Positions 53,248 to 62,500 of a DNA stretch of 64,000 bases are shown one piece after another. Every line of letters begins with the position of its first letter. Position 1 is the first letter of the stretch. The translations under genes were made by a program, and so were the position numbers. Below the pieces are notes generated by a model. That model saw only the letters and a program-made list of their open reading frames with translations, searched no databases and had not been told where the DNA came from. The stretch is taken from the NCBI GenBank assembly GCA_029880545.1, contig JAOUOD010000004.1, positions 62,001-126,000 on the forward strand, in the 5' to 3' direction. Source of the stretch: Gammaproteobacteria bacterium (GTDB lineage: Bacteria > Pseudomonadota > Gammaproteobacteria > Acidiferrobacterales > SZUA-150).

Positions 53248-55077
53248 ATGTTCAAGACGCGAAACATTACACTGGCCGTAGCCATTATCGCCGTTCCGGC
53301 GCTTTACTGGCTTGCATCCCTGGTCTGGTTCAAACCATTCAACATTGATCATTTTTTCCTGCGCGCGACGATAACGGAATTCAGCCGTTATCCCGAAGCC
53401 TTGTCACAGATTCGCCTGCTGGAGCCGTGGGGAATTACGAGTCATAACCACGAGCTCAACGATGAATCGGTCGAAGCGGTAAAAGCGTCATTGGCTCGAT
53501 TGAAGGTCAATCACCAGGTGCTGGAAAGCTACGACTACAACAAGTTAAGCGACAATCAGAAGTTGTCCTATGACATCATGATGTGGCGAGCGAAGCATGA
53601 ACTTGCCGGCGAAAAATACGCATTTCACAATTATCCCGTCAACCAGTTATTCGGCGTACAAAGCCAGTTACCGACATTCCTGCTGACCATGCATTCGTTG
53701 ACCGACAAGGATGGCGCTGCGGCCTATATTGACAGGCTGAACCTCGTTGACAGGAAATTCCAACAGGTAATCGAGTCGTTGAAGTACCGTGAGGCCAACG
53801 GCGTGATCCCGCCGCGATTTGTCATCAACAAGGTCATTGCCGAAGTAAATGGTTTTGCTGACAAGCAAGCCAAGGATCATCCGCTGTACACGGTTCTGAA
53901 AACCAAGATGGCGGAAGCAGCGGTACTGCAAGAATCAGAGCAGCAGAACATCCTGGCGGAAGCGGAAAAAGCCCTGACCGAGAGCGTCTTTCCTGCGTAC
54001 CGCAAGCTGGCTACCTATCTGTCCGAACTGGAAACCAAGTCAGATGATCGTGCCGGTGTCTGGAAGTTGCCGGATGGTGACAACTATTACCAGCACATGC
54101 TGCGTAACCATACCACCACCAACATGACTGCCGAGGAAATTCATCAGCTGGGCCTGGACGAAGTGGCGAGAATTCACGCGGAAATGGACGCTATTCTTGC
54201 TTCCCAGGGCATGACCAGGGGTACCGTCGGAGAGCGCATGCGCGCCCTGGAGAAGGATCCTCGCTTCAAGTACGAAAATACCGAAGAAGCCAAAAAAGTA
54301 TATGTAGAGGATTACGACCGCATCATCAGCGAGATAAATGCCGGCATGTCCAAGGCGTTTTCGCGCCTGCCGGCGGCCCCGGTTGAAGTGCAGCCGATCC
54401 CGAAATTCAAGGAAAAAACCGCACCGGTTGCCTATTACAATGGCCCGGCGCTGGATGGTTCGCGCCCCGGCGTGTTCTATATTAACCTGCGAAACATGGA
54501 AAGCGTGTCCAAGTACAAGATGCGGTCATTGGCTTACCATGAAGCGGTACCCGGCCATCATTTCCAGATTGCCTTGCAGCAGGAAATCGCCGATTTCCCG
54601 TTATTCAGGAAAATCACCTTCTTCACCACCTTTGCCGAAGGCTGGGCACTTTATGCCGAACGCCTGGCCTGGGAGTTGGGTTACCTGAATGACCCGTTCG
54701 ATAACCTTGGCCGCTTGCAGTACGAATTGCTCCGTGCCGTGCGCCTGGTTGTGGATACCGGTCTGCATTACAAGCGCTGGAGTCGTGAACAGGCCATTGA
54801 CTATATGGAGTCTGCTACCGGTTCACCGAACGACAACGTCGTAGCCGAAATTGAACGCTATATTGTCATGCCCGGGCAGGCCTGCGCCTATAAGATCGGC
54901 CAGCTGACCATTAACCGTTTGCGTGACCATGCCAGGGAAAAATTGGGTGAAAAATTCAGCCTTAAGGAGTTTCATGCCGTGGTCATCAATACCGGCTCTA
55001 TGCCTATGGAAGTGCTGGAAAAACAGGTGGAGCAGTATATTCAGTCGACGCTGAGTTCGAGTAAAGCGGCTGCCTGA
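53248..55077 (+). CDS. DUF885-family zinc metallopeptidase
   Basis: 609 residues from ATG 53248 with GGAGAG upstream. An N-terminal membrane segment (LAVAIIAVPALYWLASLVWF) anchors or exports it. The zinc motif LAYHEAVPGHHFQIA (His431, Glu432) and the downstream AEGWALYAERLAWELGY with the third ligand are intact, as is the end IVMPGQACAYKIGQLTI. DUF885 enzymes are peptidases of broad or unknown specificity. Its position right after the TonB cluster suggests it processes peptides taken up by the receptor (inference). Confidence 0.88.
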   Translation: MFKTRNITLAVAIIAVPALYWLASLVWFKPFNIDHFFLRATITEFSRYPEALSQIRLLEPWGITSHNHELNDESVEAVKASLARLKVNHQVLESYDYNKLSDNQKLSYDIMMWRAKHELAGEKYAFHNYPVNQLFGVQSQLPTFLLTMHSLTDKDGAAAYIDRLNLVDRKFQQVIESLKYREANGVIPPRFVINKVIAEVNGFADKQAKDHPLYTVLKTKMAEAAVLQESEQQNILAEAEKALTESVFPAYRKLATYLSELETKSDDRAGVWKLPDGDNYYQHMLRNHTTTNMTAEEIHQLGLDEVARIHAEMDAILASQGMTRGTVGERMRALEKDPRFKYENTEEAKKVYVEDYDRIISEINAGMSKAFSRLPAAPVEVQPIPKFKEKTAPVAYYNGPALDGSRPGVFYINLRNMESVSKYKMRSLAYHEAVPGHHFQIALQQEIADFPLFRKITFFTTFAEGWALYAERLAWELGYLNDPFDNLGRLQYELLRAVRLVVDTGLHYKRWSREQAIDYMESATGSPNDNVVAEIERYIVMPGQACAYKIGQLTINRLRDHAREKLGEKFSLKEFHAVVINTGSMPMEVLEKQVEQYIQSTLSSSKAAA

Positions 55078-55107
55078 GACCCATCGCGCTGACAAGTTTA
55101 TGCAGCC

Positions 55108-55137
55108 AGGCAGGCCCTCAGCGGGCCTGTCTTTGTT
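55108..55137 (+). terminator. Terminator after the DUF885 gene
   Basis: Stem CAGGCCC / GGGCCTG (55111-55129) with loop TCAGC, followed by TCTTTGTTT. It closes the TonB cluster and peptidase unit. Confidence 0.75.
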
Positions 55138-55169
55138 TACGGGAGGCGGTCACCCGCCCTATTTAGGAA

Positions 55170-55184
55170 TGAGAATGATTTGCA
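55170..55184. promoter_or_regulatory. Fur box overlapping a promoter
   Basis: TGAGAATGATTTGCA matches the 7-1-7 Fur consensus TGATAAT-N-ATTATCA at 11 of 14 arm positions. It overlaps a candidate -35 TTGCAT (55180-55185); a -10 CATAAT lies at 55202-55207, 16 bp away. Iron-loaded Fur would thus block the ferric uptake genes downstream. A leader of about 130 bp without other visible signals follows to the start at 55341. Confidence 0.75.
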
Positions 55185-55340
55185 TTTACAAAAAAAATAC
55201 GCATAATAGGCGCCGCTCGCCCGTTAATGCCGGGTGGGTAAATTCTTTTTGTTGTAAAACAATTACTTGGGTAGATATAGCGTAGGTCAGGCGAATATTG
55301 TCGATGCCCTGCTGCGACCCGCCCAGCGCAATTATTCAGG

Positions 55341-56369
55341 ATGCAGAACGTGAAACCTTATACATTGATTCGAACCGCTATTGGCAGATTATTGACAGTA
55401 GCCATACTAATGGGCCTGGGCGCCCCGGTCTTTGCCAAGGAACTGATTGTTTATTCCGCGCGTAACGAGCAGTTGATCAAGCCCTTGTTCGATGCCTATA
55501 CCCGGGAGACCGGGACCCCCATCCGTTACATTACCGACAAGGCTGCGCCCCTGCTGGCACGACTGAAAGCGGAAGGAAAAAATACCTCGGCCGACGTGCT
55601 CATTACCGTTGATGCGGGAAACCTGTGGAAAGCTGCCAATGATGGTGTCCTGGAAAAAATCGATTCAGCTGTGTTGTCAAAAAACATTCCGCTGCACTTG
55701 CGAGACCCCGGGTCACGATGGTTTGGCGTGTCGGTACGGGCGCGAACCATTGCTTACTCTTCTGCTCGGGTGAAACCTTCCGATCTTTCCACCTACGAAG
55801 CCCTTGCAGAACCACAATGGAAAGGACGGTTGTGCCTGCGCACGTCCAAAAAAGTCTATAACCAGTCCCTGGTGGCCATGATGATTGCTGCAATGGGTGA
55901 AGCCAGGGCGGAACAGGTTGTGCGTTCCTGGATTGGAAACCTGGCTACTGATGTTTTTGCCAACGATACGGCGGTTTTGAAAGCCATAGAATCCGGCCAG
56001 TGTGATGTGGGTATTGTGAATACCTATTATTACGGCCGGTTGCTGAAAAAGTCACCGGTGTTGCCCGTCAAGCTATTCTGGCCGAACCAGTCAGGTCGGG
56101 GAGTGCATGTTAACGTTTCCGGTGTCGGTGTAACCGCCCACAGTCGCAACAAGGTTGAAGCGACCCGGTTTGTTGAATGGCTCTCGACTGAACCCGCGCA
56201 GCGCATCCTCGCCGATGGCAACATGGAATACCCGGCTAACCCGGCTATCAAGTCCAATGAAGTCGTGTCGGCCTGGGGTGACTTCAAGCAAGACCAGATC
56301 AACGTTGCCAGGGCAGGCGAATTACAGGTGAAAGCCGTGAAGCTTATGGATCGGGCCGGGTACCGCTGA
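55341..56369 (+). CDS. fbpA: Ferric iron ABC transporter binding protein
   Basis: 342 residues. The signal peptide ends at VFA; mature sequence starts [20 protein letters not shown], typical of FbpA/FutA periplasmic Fe(III)-binding proteins. The iron-coordinating double Tyr is in [10 protein letters not shown]. The Fur box upstream agrees with an iron role. Ribosome site is weak (TCAGG). The permease gene follows 37 bp later. Confidence 0.9.
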   Translation: MQNVKPYTLIRTAIGRLLTVAILMGLGAPVFAKELIVYSARNEQLIKPLFDAYTRETGTPIRYITDKAAPLLARLKAEGKNTSADVLITVDAGNLWKAANDGVLEKIDSAVLSKNIPLHLRDPGSRWFGVSVRARTIAYSSARVKPSDLSTYEALAEPQWKGRLCLRTSKKVYNQSLVAMMIAAMGEARAEQVVRSWIGNLATDVFANDTAVLKAIESGQCDVGIVNTYYYGRLLKKSPVLPVKLFWPNQSGRGVHVNVSGVGVTAHSRNKVEATRFVEWLSTEPAQRILADGNMEYPANPAIKSNEVVSAWGDFKQDQINVARAGELQVKAVKLMDRAGYR

Positions 56370-56406
56370 CAACCAGTCAAAACCGCAAACTTGAGTAGCA
56401 CTTAAC

Positions 56407-58071
56407 ATGGCTGACACAGTGCTGGATCGTTCGTCTCGATTGCGCCCAATGGGCATGGCCGCATGGCTGAACGTCAATGTGCAATACTGGAAACTTGCCA
56501 GTATGCTGATTGCGGCAGCTGTAGTCCTGCCGATTGCGGTACTGTTCGCTTCCTGGCTGCAACCGGCGGAAGACGTCTGGATTCACCTGGCGGAGACCGT
56601 GCTGTCTGACATAGTCTCGAACAGCGCTATCCTGGTGATCGGTGTGAGCGTCGGCACACTTGTACTGGGAACCAGCCTGGCGTGGTTCACGGCAATGTGT
56701 GAATTTCCGGGACGCAGGGTATTTGAGTGGGCATTGATGTTACCGTTGGCCATGCCCGCATACGTTATGGCATTTGTCATGGTCGGGTTGTTCGACTATT
56801 CAGGCAGTGCAGCTGCTTTGCTGCGCGAAACAACAGGAATTGTTTTGCCCTCAATTCGCTCGGCTGGTGGCGTGGTGACGGTAATGGTGCTGGCCTTCTA
56901 CCCTTATGTCTACATGCTGGCCCGCGCGGCGTTCCAGAGCCAGGGTCGTAACCTGACGGATAGCGCGCGAGTACTCGGCATGAGTCCATGGGGGGCGTTT
57001 TACCGTATAGCCTTGCCAATGTCCCGACCGGCCCTGGCGGGTGGCGTTTCCCTTGCTGTAATGGAGAGCCTGGCAGATTTCGGAGCTGTTGCGGTTTTCA
57101 ACTACGATACATTCACAACAGCGATTTACAAGTCATGGTTGGGCATGTTCAATCTCCAGGCAGCCGCCCAATTGGCATCACTGTTGTTGTTGTTCGTGTT
57201 GTTGATGATCTACGGCGAACGTCGTTTGCGAAACAGGGCGCGTTATGTTTCCGCTGGCAAGGGTAATCGTGATCTGCGTTACCGGCTTGCGGGTCGCAAT
57301 GCCGCATTTGTCAGTCTGTACTGTTCCATTGTGTTTGTGGCGGCTTTCATTGTGCCAGTCGCGCAACTGTTTTCATGGATAATGGAAACCGGTTTGAATG
57401 ATTTGAACAAGCGCTACCTGGATTTTCTTGGTAATACCCTGCTGCTCGGTGGAATGGCCGCCGCCGCCGCCGCCATCATCGCGTTAATGCTCGCCTATAC
57501 TTACCGCTTGCAGCCGGATGGCTTGACCCGCGTGGCCATGCGCATAGCTACCATGGGGTATGCATTGCCCGGTTCCGTACTTGCCGTGGGCATCATGCTG
57601 GTGGTGGTGCGATTGGACCAGGCGTTGGTGACATTGATAAATGTTCTCACCGGACTGACTGTCACCCAGGTGCTGACCGGTTCGGTTGTGGTGCTGGTAA
57701 TTGCCTATGTTGTCAGGTTCCTGGCCGTGGCATTTTCTCCTATCGACAGCGCGTTTGAGCGAATTCGCCCGTCCATTCTGCAGGCTGCGAGAAGTCTTGG
57801 TGCCGGTAACTGGCAAATCCTGTGGCGAGTATCGTTACCAATGTTGCGCAGCGGCGTATTAACCGCCATGTTGCTGGTATTTGTCGAGGTCATGAAAGAA
57901 ATGCCGGCGACATTGCTGTTGCGCCCGTTTGGCTGGGACACGCTGGCGACCCGGATATTTGAAATGACGTCAGAAGGCGAGTGGGAACGGGCCGCGCTGC
58001 CGGCGTTAAGCCTGGTGTTGGCCGGCCTGATTCCTGTAGCGCTGCTGATCAGAAAAACCGAGCAAGGCTAG
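56407..58071 (+). CDS. fbpB: Ferric iron ABC transporter permease (fused double unit)
   Basis: 554 residues with about 12 membrane helices, two fused permease halves. Each half has an EAA loop for contact with the ATPase: DSARVLGMSPWGAFYRIALP (about 180-200) and QAARSLGAGNWQILWRVSLP (about 460-480). This is the FbpB/FutB type that imports Fe(III) from FbpA. No ATPase gene follows; the glycine cleavage operon begins instead, so the ATPase must be encoded elsewhere or shared. Confidence 0.9.
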   Translation: MADTVLDRSSRLRPMGMAAWLNVNVQYWKLASMLIAAAVVLPIAVLFASWLQPAEDVWIHLAETVLSDIVSNSAILVIGVSVGTLVLGTSLAWFTAMCEFPGRRVFEWALMLPLAMPAYVMAFVMVGLFDYSGSAAALLRETTGIVLPSIRSAGGVVTVMVLAFYPYVYMLARAAFQSQGRNLTDSARVLGMSPWGAFYRIALPMSRPALAGGVSLAVMESLADFGAVAVFNYDTFTTAIYKSWLGMFNLQAAAQLASLLLLFVLLMIYGERRLRNRARYVSAGKGNRDLRYRLAGRNAAFVSLYCSIVFVAAFIVPVAQLFSWIMETGLNDLNKRYLDFLGNTLLLGGMAAAAAAIIALMLAYTYRLQPDGLTRVAMRIATMGYALPGSVLAVGIMLVVVRLDQALVTLINVLTGLTVTQVLTGSVVVLVIAYVVRFLAVAFSPIDSAFERIRPSILQAARSLGAGNWQILWRVSLPMLRSGVLTAMLLVFVEVMKEMPATLLLRPFGWDTLATRIFEMTSEGEWERAALPALSLVLAGLIPVALLIRKTEQG

Positions 58072-58161
58072 CCGACCGTTATCCTGTCAAATTGATCAAT
58101 GGCTTAGCCGGGATAGTTAAAGTATCTGCAAGTAATCCTGCAAATCATTGGGTCTTTTTCC

Positions 58162-58190
58162 TTGGCATTGGGCGGTGGCGGGTTTATATT
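58162..58190 (+). promoter_or_regulatory. Promoter of the glycine cleavage operon
   Basis: TTGGCA (58162-58167), 17-bp spacer, TATATT (58185-58190): close to the sigma-70 consensus. Transcription would start near 58197, a few bases before the first riboswitch aptamer. Confidence 0.75.
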
Positions 58191-58208
58191 TGCGCCTCAA
58201 CCAACGGT

Positions 58209-58384
58209 ACTGTGGGAGAGACCGGTGACTGTACTTACAGTAACCGGCGCCGAAGGCGCAACCCGCCCGGAAACGCTCAGGCAAAAGGACCGCAGTTCAC
58301 CCGGTTGACTCTGGAGAGATCCCGCTCCGCATCGGACAGGGACACCGAAGGGGCTCAAGCTCTCAGGTAACCGGACAGAGGGGC
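58209..58384 (+). ncRNA. Tandem glycine riboswitch
   Basis: Two glycine aptamers in series. Aptamer I (58209-58296) has GGGAGAGACC, the CCGAAGG-CGCAA core and CGCTCAGGCAAAAGGACCG, closed by ACTG/CAGT. Aptamer II (58309-58380) has CTGGAGAGAT, CACCGAAGGGGC and GCTCTCAGGTAACCGGACAGAG, closed by CTCTG/CAGAG. The linker is 12 nt. In known examples glycine switches the following gcv genes on. The lipA ribosome site (58407-58412) lies about 25 nt downstream, so control of translation start is possible; no terminator hairpin with T-run is seen between. Confidence 0.95.
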
Positions 58385-58416
58385 GATAGTGAAAGACTGT
58401 TGCTCAAGGAGTGCCG

Positions 58417-59352
58417 GTGACCTGTTCATCAAAGCCGATTCACACTGTTGATCTGTCAGCTGCCGTGGCAGCACCCAATGCAACGCGTATGCCTGCGTGG
58501 ATACGCTATGGCCTGGGCCAGGGAACCGACTATGGTCAAACCGCGCGTGCGATCCAGCAGCAGGCATTGCACACCGTATGCGAAGAAGCCCGTTGTCCGA
58601 ACCGTGGCGACTGCTGGAGTGCGGGTACAGCCACTATTATGCTGCTTGGTGAACGATGTACCCGTGCCTGCGGGTTCTGTTCGGTACAAACTGCCAAGCC
58701 ACTGCCTGTTGATCTAGATGAGCCCACCCGTGTTGTCGAGGCCGTGCAAACCATGGGACTGCGCTACGTGGTGCTGACGTCAGTAACCCGAGACGATCTG
58801 GAAGACGGCGGTGCTGCTATATTCGCCGACTGTGTCAAACGACTGCGTATTATGAATCCCGGGCTGGGCGTCGAGTTGTTGACGCCGGACTTCCACCGAT
58901 GCCAGGACCAGGCTATCGAAATCGTGGCAGCTGCCCTGGAACATGAGACGAACCAGGCACCAAAACTGGTGTGGGGCCATAATATGGAGACAGTGCCGCG
59001 CTTGTACCGGGTCGCCCGTAAGGCAGCCAGCTATGAGCGTAGCCTTAACTTGCTGCGTAATGCAGCCGCCTTGCCAGGCGTCGAAGCCAAGTCCGCAATG
59101 ATGCTCGGTCTGGGTGAGACAGAAGCCGAGATCCTGCAGGTGATGACGGATTTGCGCGAAGCAGGTGTTCAGCGCCTGGTCCTGGGCCAGTATCTCAGGC
59201 CGTCCATGAAACACCTGCCGGTTGAAGCGTATATTCATCCCGACCAATTTGAGAAATACGAAAACCATGCGCGTGATCTGGGATTCAGTTGGGCGAAGTG
59301 CAGCCCGCTTGCCCGAAGCTCCTATCATGCCGAAGAGATCCAGCAACCCTAA
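58417..59352 (+). CDS. lipA: Lipoyl synthase
   Basis: 311 residues from GTG 58417, which has AAGGAG five bases upstream; the GTG at 58411 abuts that site. Radical-SAM enzyme that inserts sulfur into the octanoyl group of GcvH and E2 proteins. Auxiliary cluster Cys55, Cys60 and Cys66 (CEEARCPNRGDC), radical-SAM Cys81, Cys85 and Cys88 (CTRACGFC) and the C-terminal ARSSYHAEE are all intact. It is the first gene of the glycine cleavage operon, downstream of the riboswitch; no lipB is in the window. Confidence 0.95.
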   Translation: MTCSSKPIHTVDLSAAVAAPNATRMPAWIRYGLGQGTDYGQTARAIQQQALHTVCEEARCPNRGDCWSAGTATIMLLGERCTRACGFCSVQTAKPLPVDLDEPTRVVEAVQTMGLRYVVLTSVTRDDLEDGGAAIFADCVKRLRIMNPGLGVELLTPDFHRCQDQAIEIVAAALEHETNQAPKLVWGHNMETVPRLYRVARKAASYERSLNLLRNAAALPGVEAKSAMMLGLGETEAEILQVMTDLREAGVQRLVLGQYLRPSMKHLPVEAYIHPDQFEKYENHARDLGFSWAKCSPLARSSYHAEEIQQP

Positions 59353-59377
59353 CTGACAAGGAAACCGGAACCAGCCA

Positions 59378-60475
59378 ATGGGAAATCGTACCGCTTTATA
59401 TGAGAAACACGTAGCAGCCAACGGCAAGATTGTCGACTTTGCCGGCTGGGATATGCCACTACACTATGGATCGCAACTGGAAGAACACAAGCTTGTGCGT
59501 GAAGATGCCGGCATGTTTGACGTATCACATATGGCGGTCACGGATTTGAAAGGTGAAGGCGTGCATGATTTTCTTCGCCTGTTGATAGCCAATGATGTCG
59601 CCAGGCTGACCGAAAAAGGCAAGGCGCTTTACAGTTGCATGTTGACCACTGATGGCACCGTAATTGACGACCTGATTGTGTACTATGTCGAAGATGGCTG
59701 GTACCGGGTTGTCTCCAATGCCGGTACCCGCGAGAAAGACATGAAGTGGATACGCGGTGCCGCGGAAACCATGGGCAATGTCGAAATTATCGAGCGTAGT
59801 GACCTGTCCATCATTGCCGTGCAGGGACCCAAAGCCAAGGAAAAAGTGTACACCGCCCTGGGTGAAGCCGTGCGCGAGGCGTGTTCGCCGCTGAAGTATT
59901 TTTATTCCGCGCGCATCGGCGAGCTGTTTATTGCCACAACCGGTTATACCGGGGAAGAAGGTTTCGAAATCATACTGCCGTCCAAGGCGGCACCGTTTAC
60001 CTGGGATCAATTACTGGAAGCCGGGGTCAGGCCTGCCGGTCTCGGAGCCCGTGATACGCTACGCCTGGAAGCCGGGATGGCGCTTTATGGAAATGACATG
60101 AGTGAGACGACAACGCCGCTGGAAACCGGTTTGGCCTGGACTGTTGTCTGGGAGCCGCAAGAGCGTCGTTTCATCGGTCGCGATGCACTGGAGGCCCAGA
60201 AAGAGCGCGGCCTGGAGCATCGCCTGGTCGGCGTGGTGCTGGAAGACAAGGGCGTGTTGCGTCGCCACCAGGAAATTGAATTTGAAGGGCTTGGCAAGGG
60301 TGAAATCACCAGTGGCGGGTTTGCGCCAACGCTGAATATGTCCATAGGACTGGCGTCGGTACCGGTGGCAGTCCAAACCGGAAGCAAGTGCAAGGTTCTG
60401 ATGCGTGGACGAGAATTGAACGCGCGTGTAGTAAAATATCCATTTGTTCGTAACGGCAAGAGTTGTCTGGCTTAA
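59378..60475 (+). CDS. gcvT: Glycine cleavage T protein (aminomethyltransferase)
   Basis: 365 residues. Transfers the methylene from GcvH-bound aminomethyl to tetrahydrofolate and releases ammonia. Blocks: [54 protein letters not shown] and [20 protein letters not shown], with folate-contact Asp and Arg residues. Lies 25 bp after lipA. Confidence 0.96.
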   Translation: MGNRTALYEKHVAANGKIVDFAGWDMPLHYGSQLEEHKLVREDAGMFDVSHMAVTDLKGEGVHDFLRLLIANDVARLTEKGKALYSCMLTTDGTVIDDLIVYYVEDGWYRVVSNAGTREKDMKWIRGAAETMGNVEIIERSDLSIIAVQGPKAKEKVYTALGEAVREACSPLKYFYSARIGELFIATTGYTGEEGFEIILPSKAAPFTWDQLLEAGVRPAGLGARDTLRLEAGMALYGNDMSETTTPLETGLAWTVVWEPQERRFIGRDALEAQKERGLEHRLVGVVLEDKGVLRRHQEIEFEGLGKGEITSGGFAPTLNMSIGLASVPVAVQTGSKCKVLMRGRELNARVVKYPFVRNGKSCLA

Positions 60476-60486
60476 GGGGAATAGCA

Positions 60487-60879
60487 ATGAGTAATGTACC
60501 GGGTGATCTTAAATATACAAAATCCCATGAATGGGTGCGTGTCGAAGGAGACACGGCTACAGTAGGAATTACCGCGCATGCCCAGGACCTGATGGGCGAC
60601 ATGGTGTTCGTGGAGCTGCCGGAAGTCGGCACATCTTTGCAGGCGGCATCGGATTGCGCAGTGGTCGAGTCCGTCAAGGCTGCATCTGACGTATATGCGC
60701 CGATTGATGGTGAAGTCACTGAAGCCAACGATGCCGTGGCTGACAGTCCGGAGCTTGTCAACAAGGATCCGTTTGGCGAAGGCTGGATGTTCAAAATGAC
60801 CATTGCTGACGCTGGCCAGCTGGATGGACTGATGGACCCGGCAGCCTATGAAGCGCTGATTGCTTCCGAATCACACTAG
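60487..60879 (+). CDS. gcvH: Glycine cleavage H protein
   Basis: 130 residues from ATG 60487 with AAGGGG upstream. Carries the lipoyl arm on Lys64 in [14 protein letters not shown]. The start [20 protein letters not shown] and the later [15 protein letters not shown] are family signatures. Its lipoyl group is made by the product of lipA in the same operon. Confidence 0.97.
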   Translation: MSNVPGDLKYTKSHEWVRVEGDTATVGITAHAQDLMGDMVFVELPEVGTSLQAASDCAVVESVKAASDVYAPIDGEVTEANDAVADSPELVNKDPFGEGWMFKMTIADAGQLDGLMDPAAYEALIASESH

Positions 60880-60926
60880 TAGCAATACACGTTGCAGTTC
60901 CAAGATTTGACCTGTTGAGGTGGCCT

Positions 60927-62327
60927 ATGCCATTTGTACCGCATACCGAAGAAGATATCCGTTCCATGCTTGAAACCATTGGTGTTAACGGCATTGATGA
61001 CCTGTTTGATGAAATCCCTGAGTCGCTACGGGCGGAAGGATTGAAACAGGTTCCGGAGGCCATGAGCGAAATGGCGTTGCAAAGATTAATGATGCAGCGC
61101 GCCGAAACCGATGGTCGATACATCAACTTCATCGGTGCCGGTGCCTATGAGCATCATATTCCTGCTGCTATCTGGGAAATCACCACCCGTGGTGAATTCT
61201 ATTCGGCGTATACACCTTACCAGGCTGAAGCCAGCCAGGGCACGTTGCAGCTGATCTATGAGTACCAGTCGATGATGGCCAAGTTAATGGCCATGGATGC
61301 ATCCAATGCATCCATGTACGACGGTGCATCCGCCTTGTCAGAAGCCGTGCTCGCTGCGGTCCGTACCGGCAAGAAGGCACGTAAAATCCTGATGCCCAGG
61401 ACCGTGCATCCGACTTACCGAAGTGTGGTGAAAGGTATTGTCAGCAGCCAGCATATAGAATTGATGGAAGTTGACTACGATAGTGCAACCGGTACAACCA
61501 CGCAATCATGCCTGGAAGCTGTCGATCTCGACAATGTTGTCGCTCTGGTTATCCCGCAGCCGGCATTTTTCGGAACACTGGAAGATGTTGATGCGTTGAC
61601 TGACTGGGCGCACAAGAACAACCTCCTGGTTATTGCCGTAGTCAATCCAATGGCCATGAGCCTGTTCAAGGCACCTGGACAGTGGGGCACCGAAGGCGCT
61701 GATTTCGCCGTTGGCGAAGGCCAGCCAATGGGTATACCGCTGGCGTCGGGTGGACCGTATTTTGGCTTCATGTGTTGCCGGCAGCAGCATATTCGCCAGA
61801 TGCCTGGCCGTATCGTAGGCCGAACCGTTGACCTTGATGGCAAGCAGGGCTTCTCATTGACGTTGCAGGCACGCGAACAGCATATTCGTCGCTCCAAGGC
61901 GACTTCGAACATTTGTACCAACCAGGGGCTGATGGTCACCGCTGCGACCATTTATATGGCAATGATGGGTGGCAAGGGTTTGCGACAGGTGGCGCTGGCC
62001 AGCCACAATAATGCGGCGAAGCTTCGCAAGGAGCTGTCGGCTATTGATGGTGTAGCGACCGTTTTTGATACGCCGTTTTTCCATGAGTTTGTGCTGAAGC
62101 TGAATGCATCTGCCGAGGATGTTCTGCGCTCACTGGAAGCACAGAACATTGTAGGCGGCTACAACATCAGTGAGCATTATCCGGAACTGGGACAGGCCAT
62201 ACTTGTGTGTGCTACTGAGACCCGTACGGAGAATGATATCAAGCAGTACGCGTACCATATGGATCGTATTGTCAGCAAGCGCCGCCTGGATCCGCCTTGC
62301 GCGAAAAAGGTTGGCAGCGCCGAGTAA
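60927..62327 (+). CDS. gcvPA: Glycine dehydrogenase subunit 1 (P protein alpha)
   Basis: 466 residues from ATG 60927 ([20 protein letters not shown]), the conserved N-terminus, with GAGGTGG upstream; an earlier in-frame start at 60915 is less likely. The split P protein forms a PLP-dependent alpha2-beta2 decarboxylase that loads glycine on GcvH. Blocks: [59 protein letters not shown] and [15 protein letters not shown]. Confidence 0.95.
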   Translation: MPFVPHTEEDIRSMLETIGVNGIDDLFDEIPESLRAEGLKQVPEAMSEMALQRLMMQRAETDGRYINFIGAGAYEHHIPAAIWEITTRGEFYSAYTPYQAEASQGTLQLIYEYQSMMAKLMAMDASNASMYDGASALSEAVLAAVRTGKKARKILMPRTVHPTYRSVVKGIVSSQHIELMEVDYDSATGTTTQSCLEAVDLDNVVALVIPQPAFFGTLEDVDALTDWAHKNNLLVIAVVNPMAMSLFKAPGQWGTEGADFAVGEGQPMGIPLASGGPYFGFMCCRQQHIRQMPGRIVGRTVDLDGKQGFSLTLQAREQHIRRSKATSNICTNQGLMVTAATIYMAMMGGKGLRQVALASHNNAAKLRKELSAIDGVATVFDTPFFHEFVLKLNASAEDVLRSLEAQNIVGGYNISEHYPELGQAILVCATETRTENDIKQYAYHMDRIVSKRRLDPPCAKKVGSAE

Positions 62328-62330
62328 CGC

Positions 62331-62456
62331 ATGAGACAGCAATGGCGTCATGCAAAAGCGAATCCAGGCCAGTCGCATGTCGCCCGTGCCGTGTTTGCCC
62401 GGGTGACGGGTTCAGACAAGGCATTGGCCGCATTGACCGAAGTTTATGCCGGCTGA
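62331..62456 (+). CDS. Possible 41-residue small protein between gcvPA and gcvPB
   Basis: An ATG-started ORF begins 3 bp after the gcvPA stop and ends 44 bp before the gcvPB start. The peptide starts MRQQWRHAKANPGQSH and ends TGSDKALAALTEVYAG, basic and mostly helical. No clear ribosome site, but coupling to gcvPA termination is possible. gcvPA and gcvPB usually abut or overlap, so this extra 173 bp is unexpected. It may also be non-coding. Confidence 0.35.
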   Translation: MRQQWRHAKANPGQSHVARAVFARVTGSDKALAALTEVYAG

Positions 62457-62500
62457 TGCAAGTGTTTATGCAGTTGAAACTGTAGTATGGAGAAGACTTC

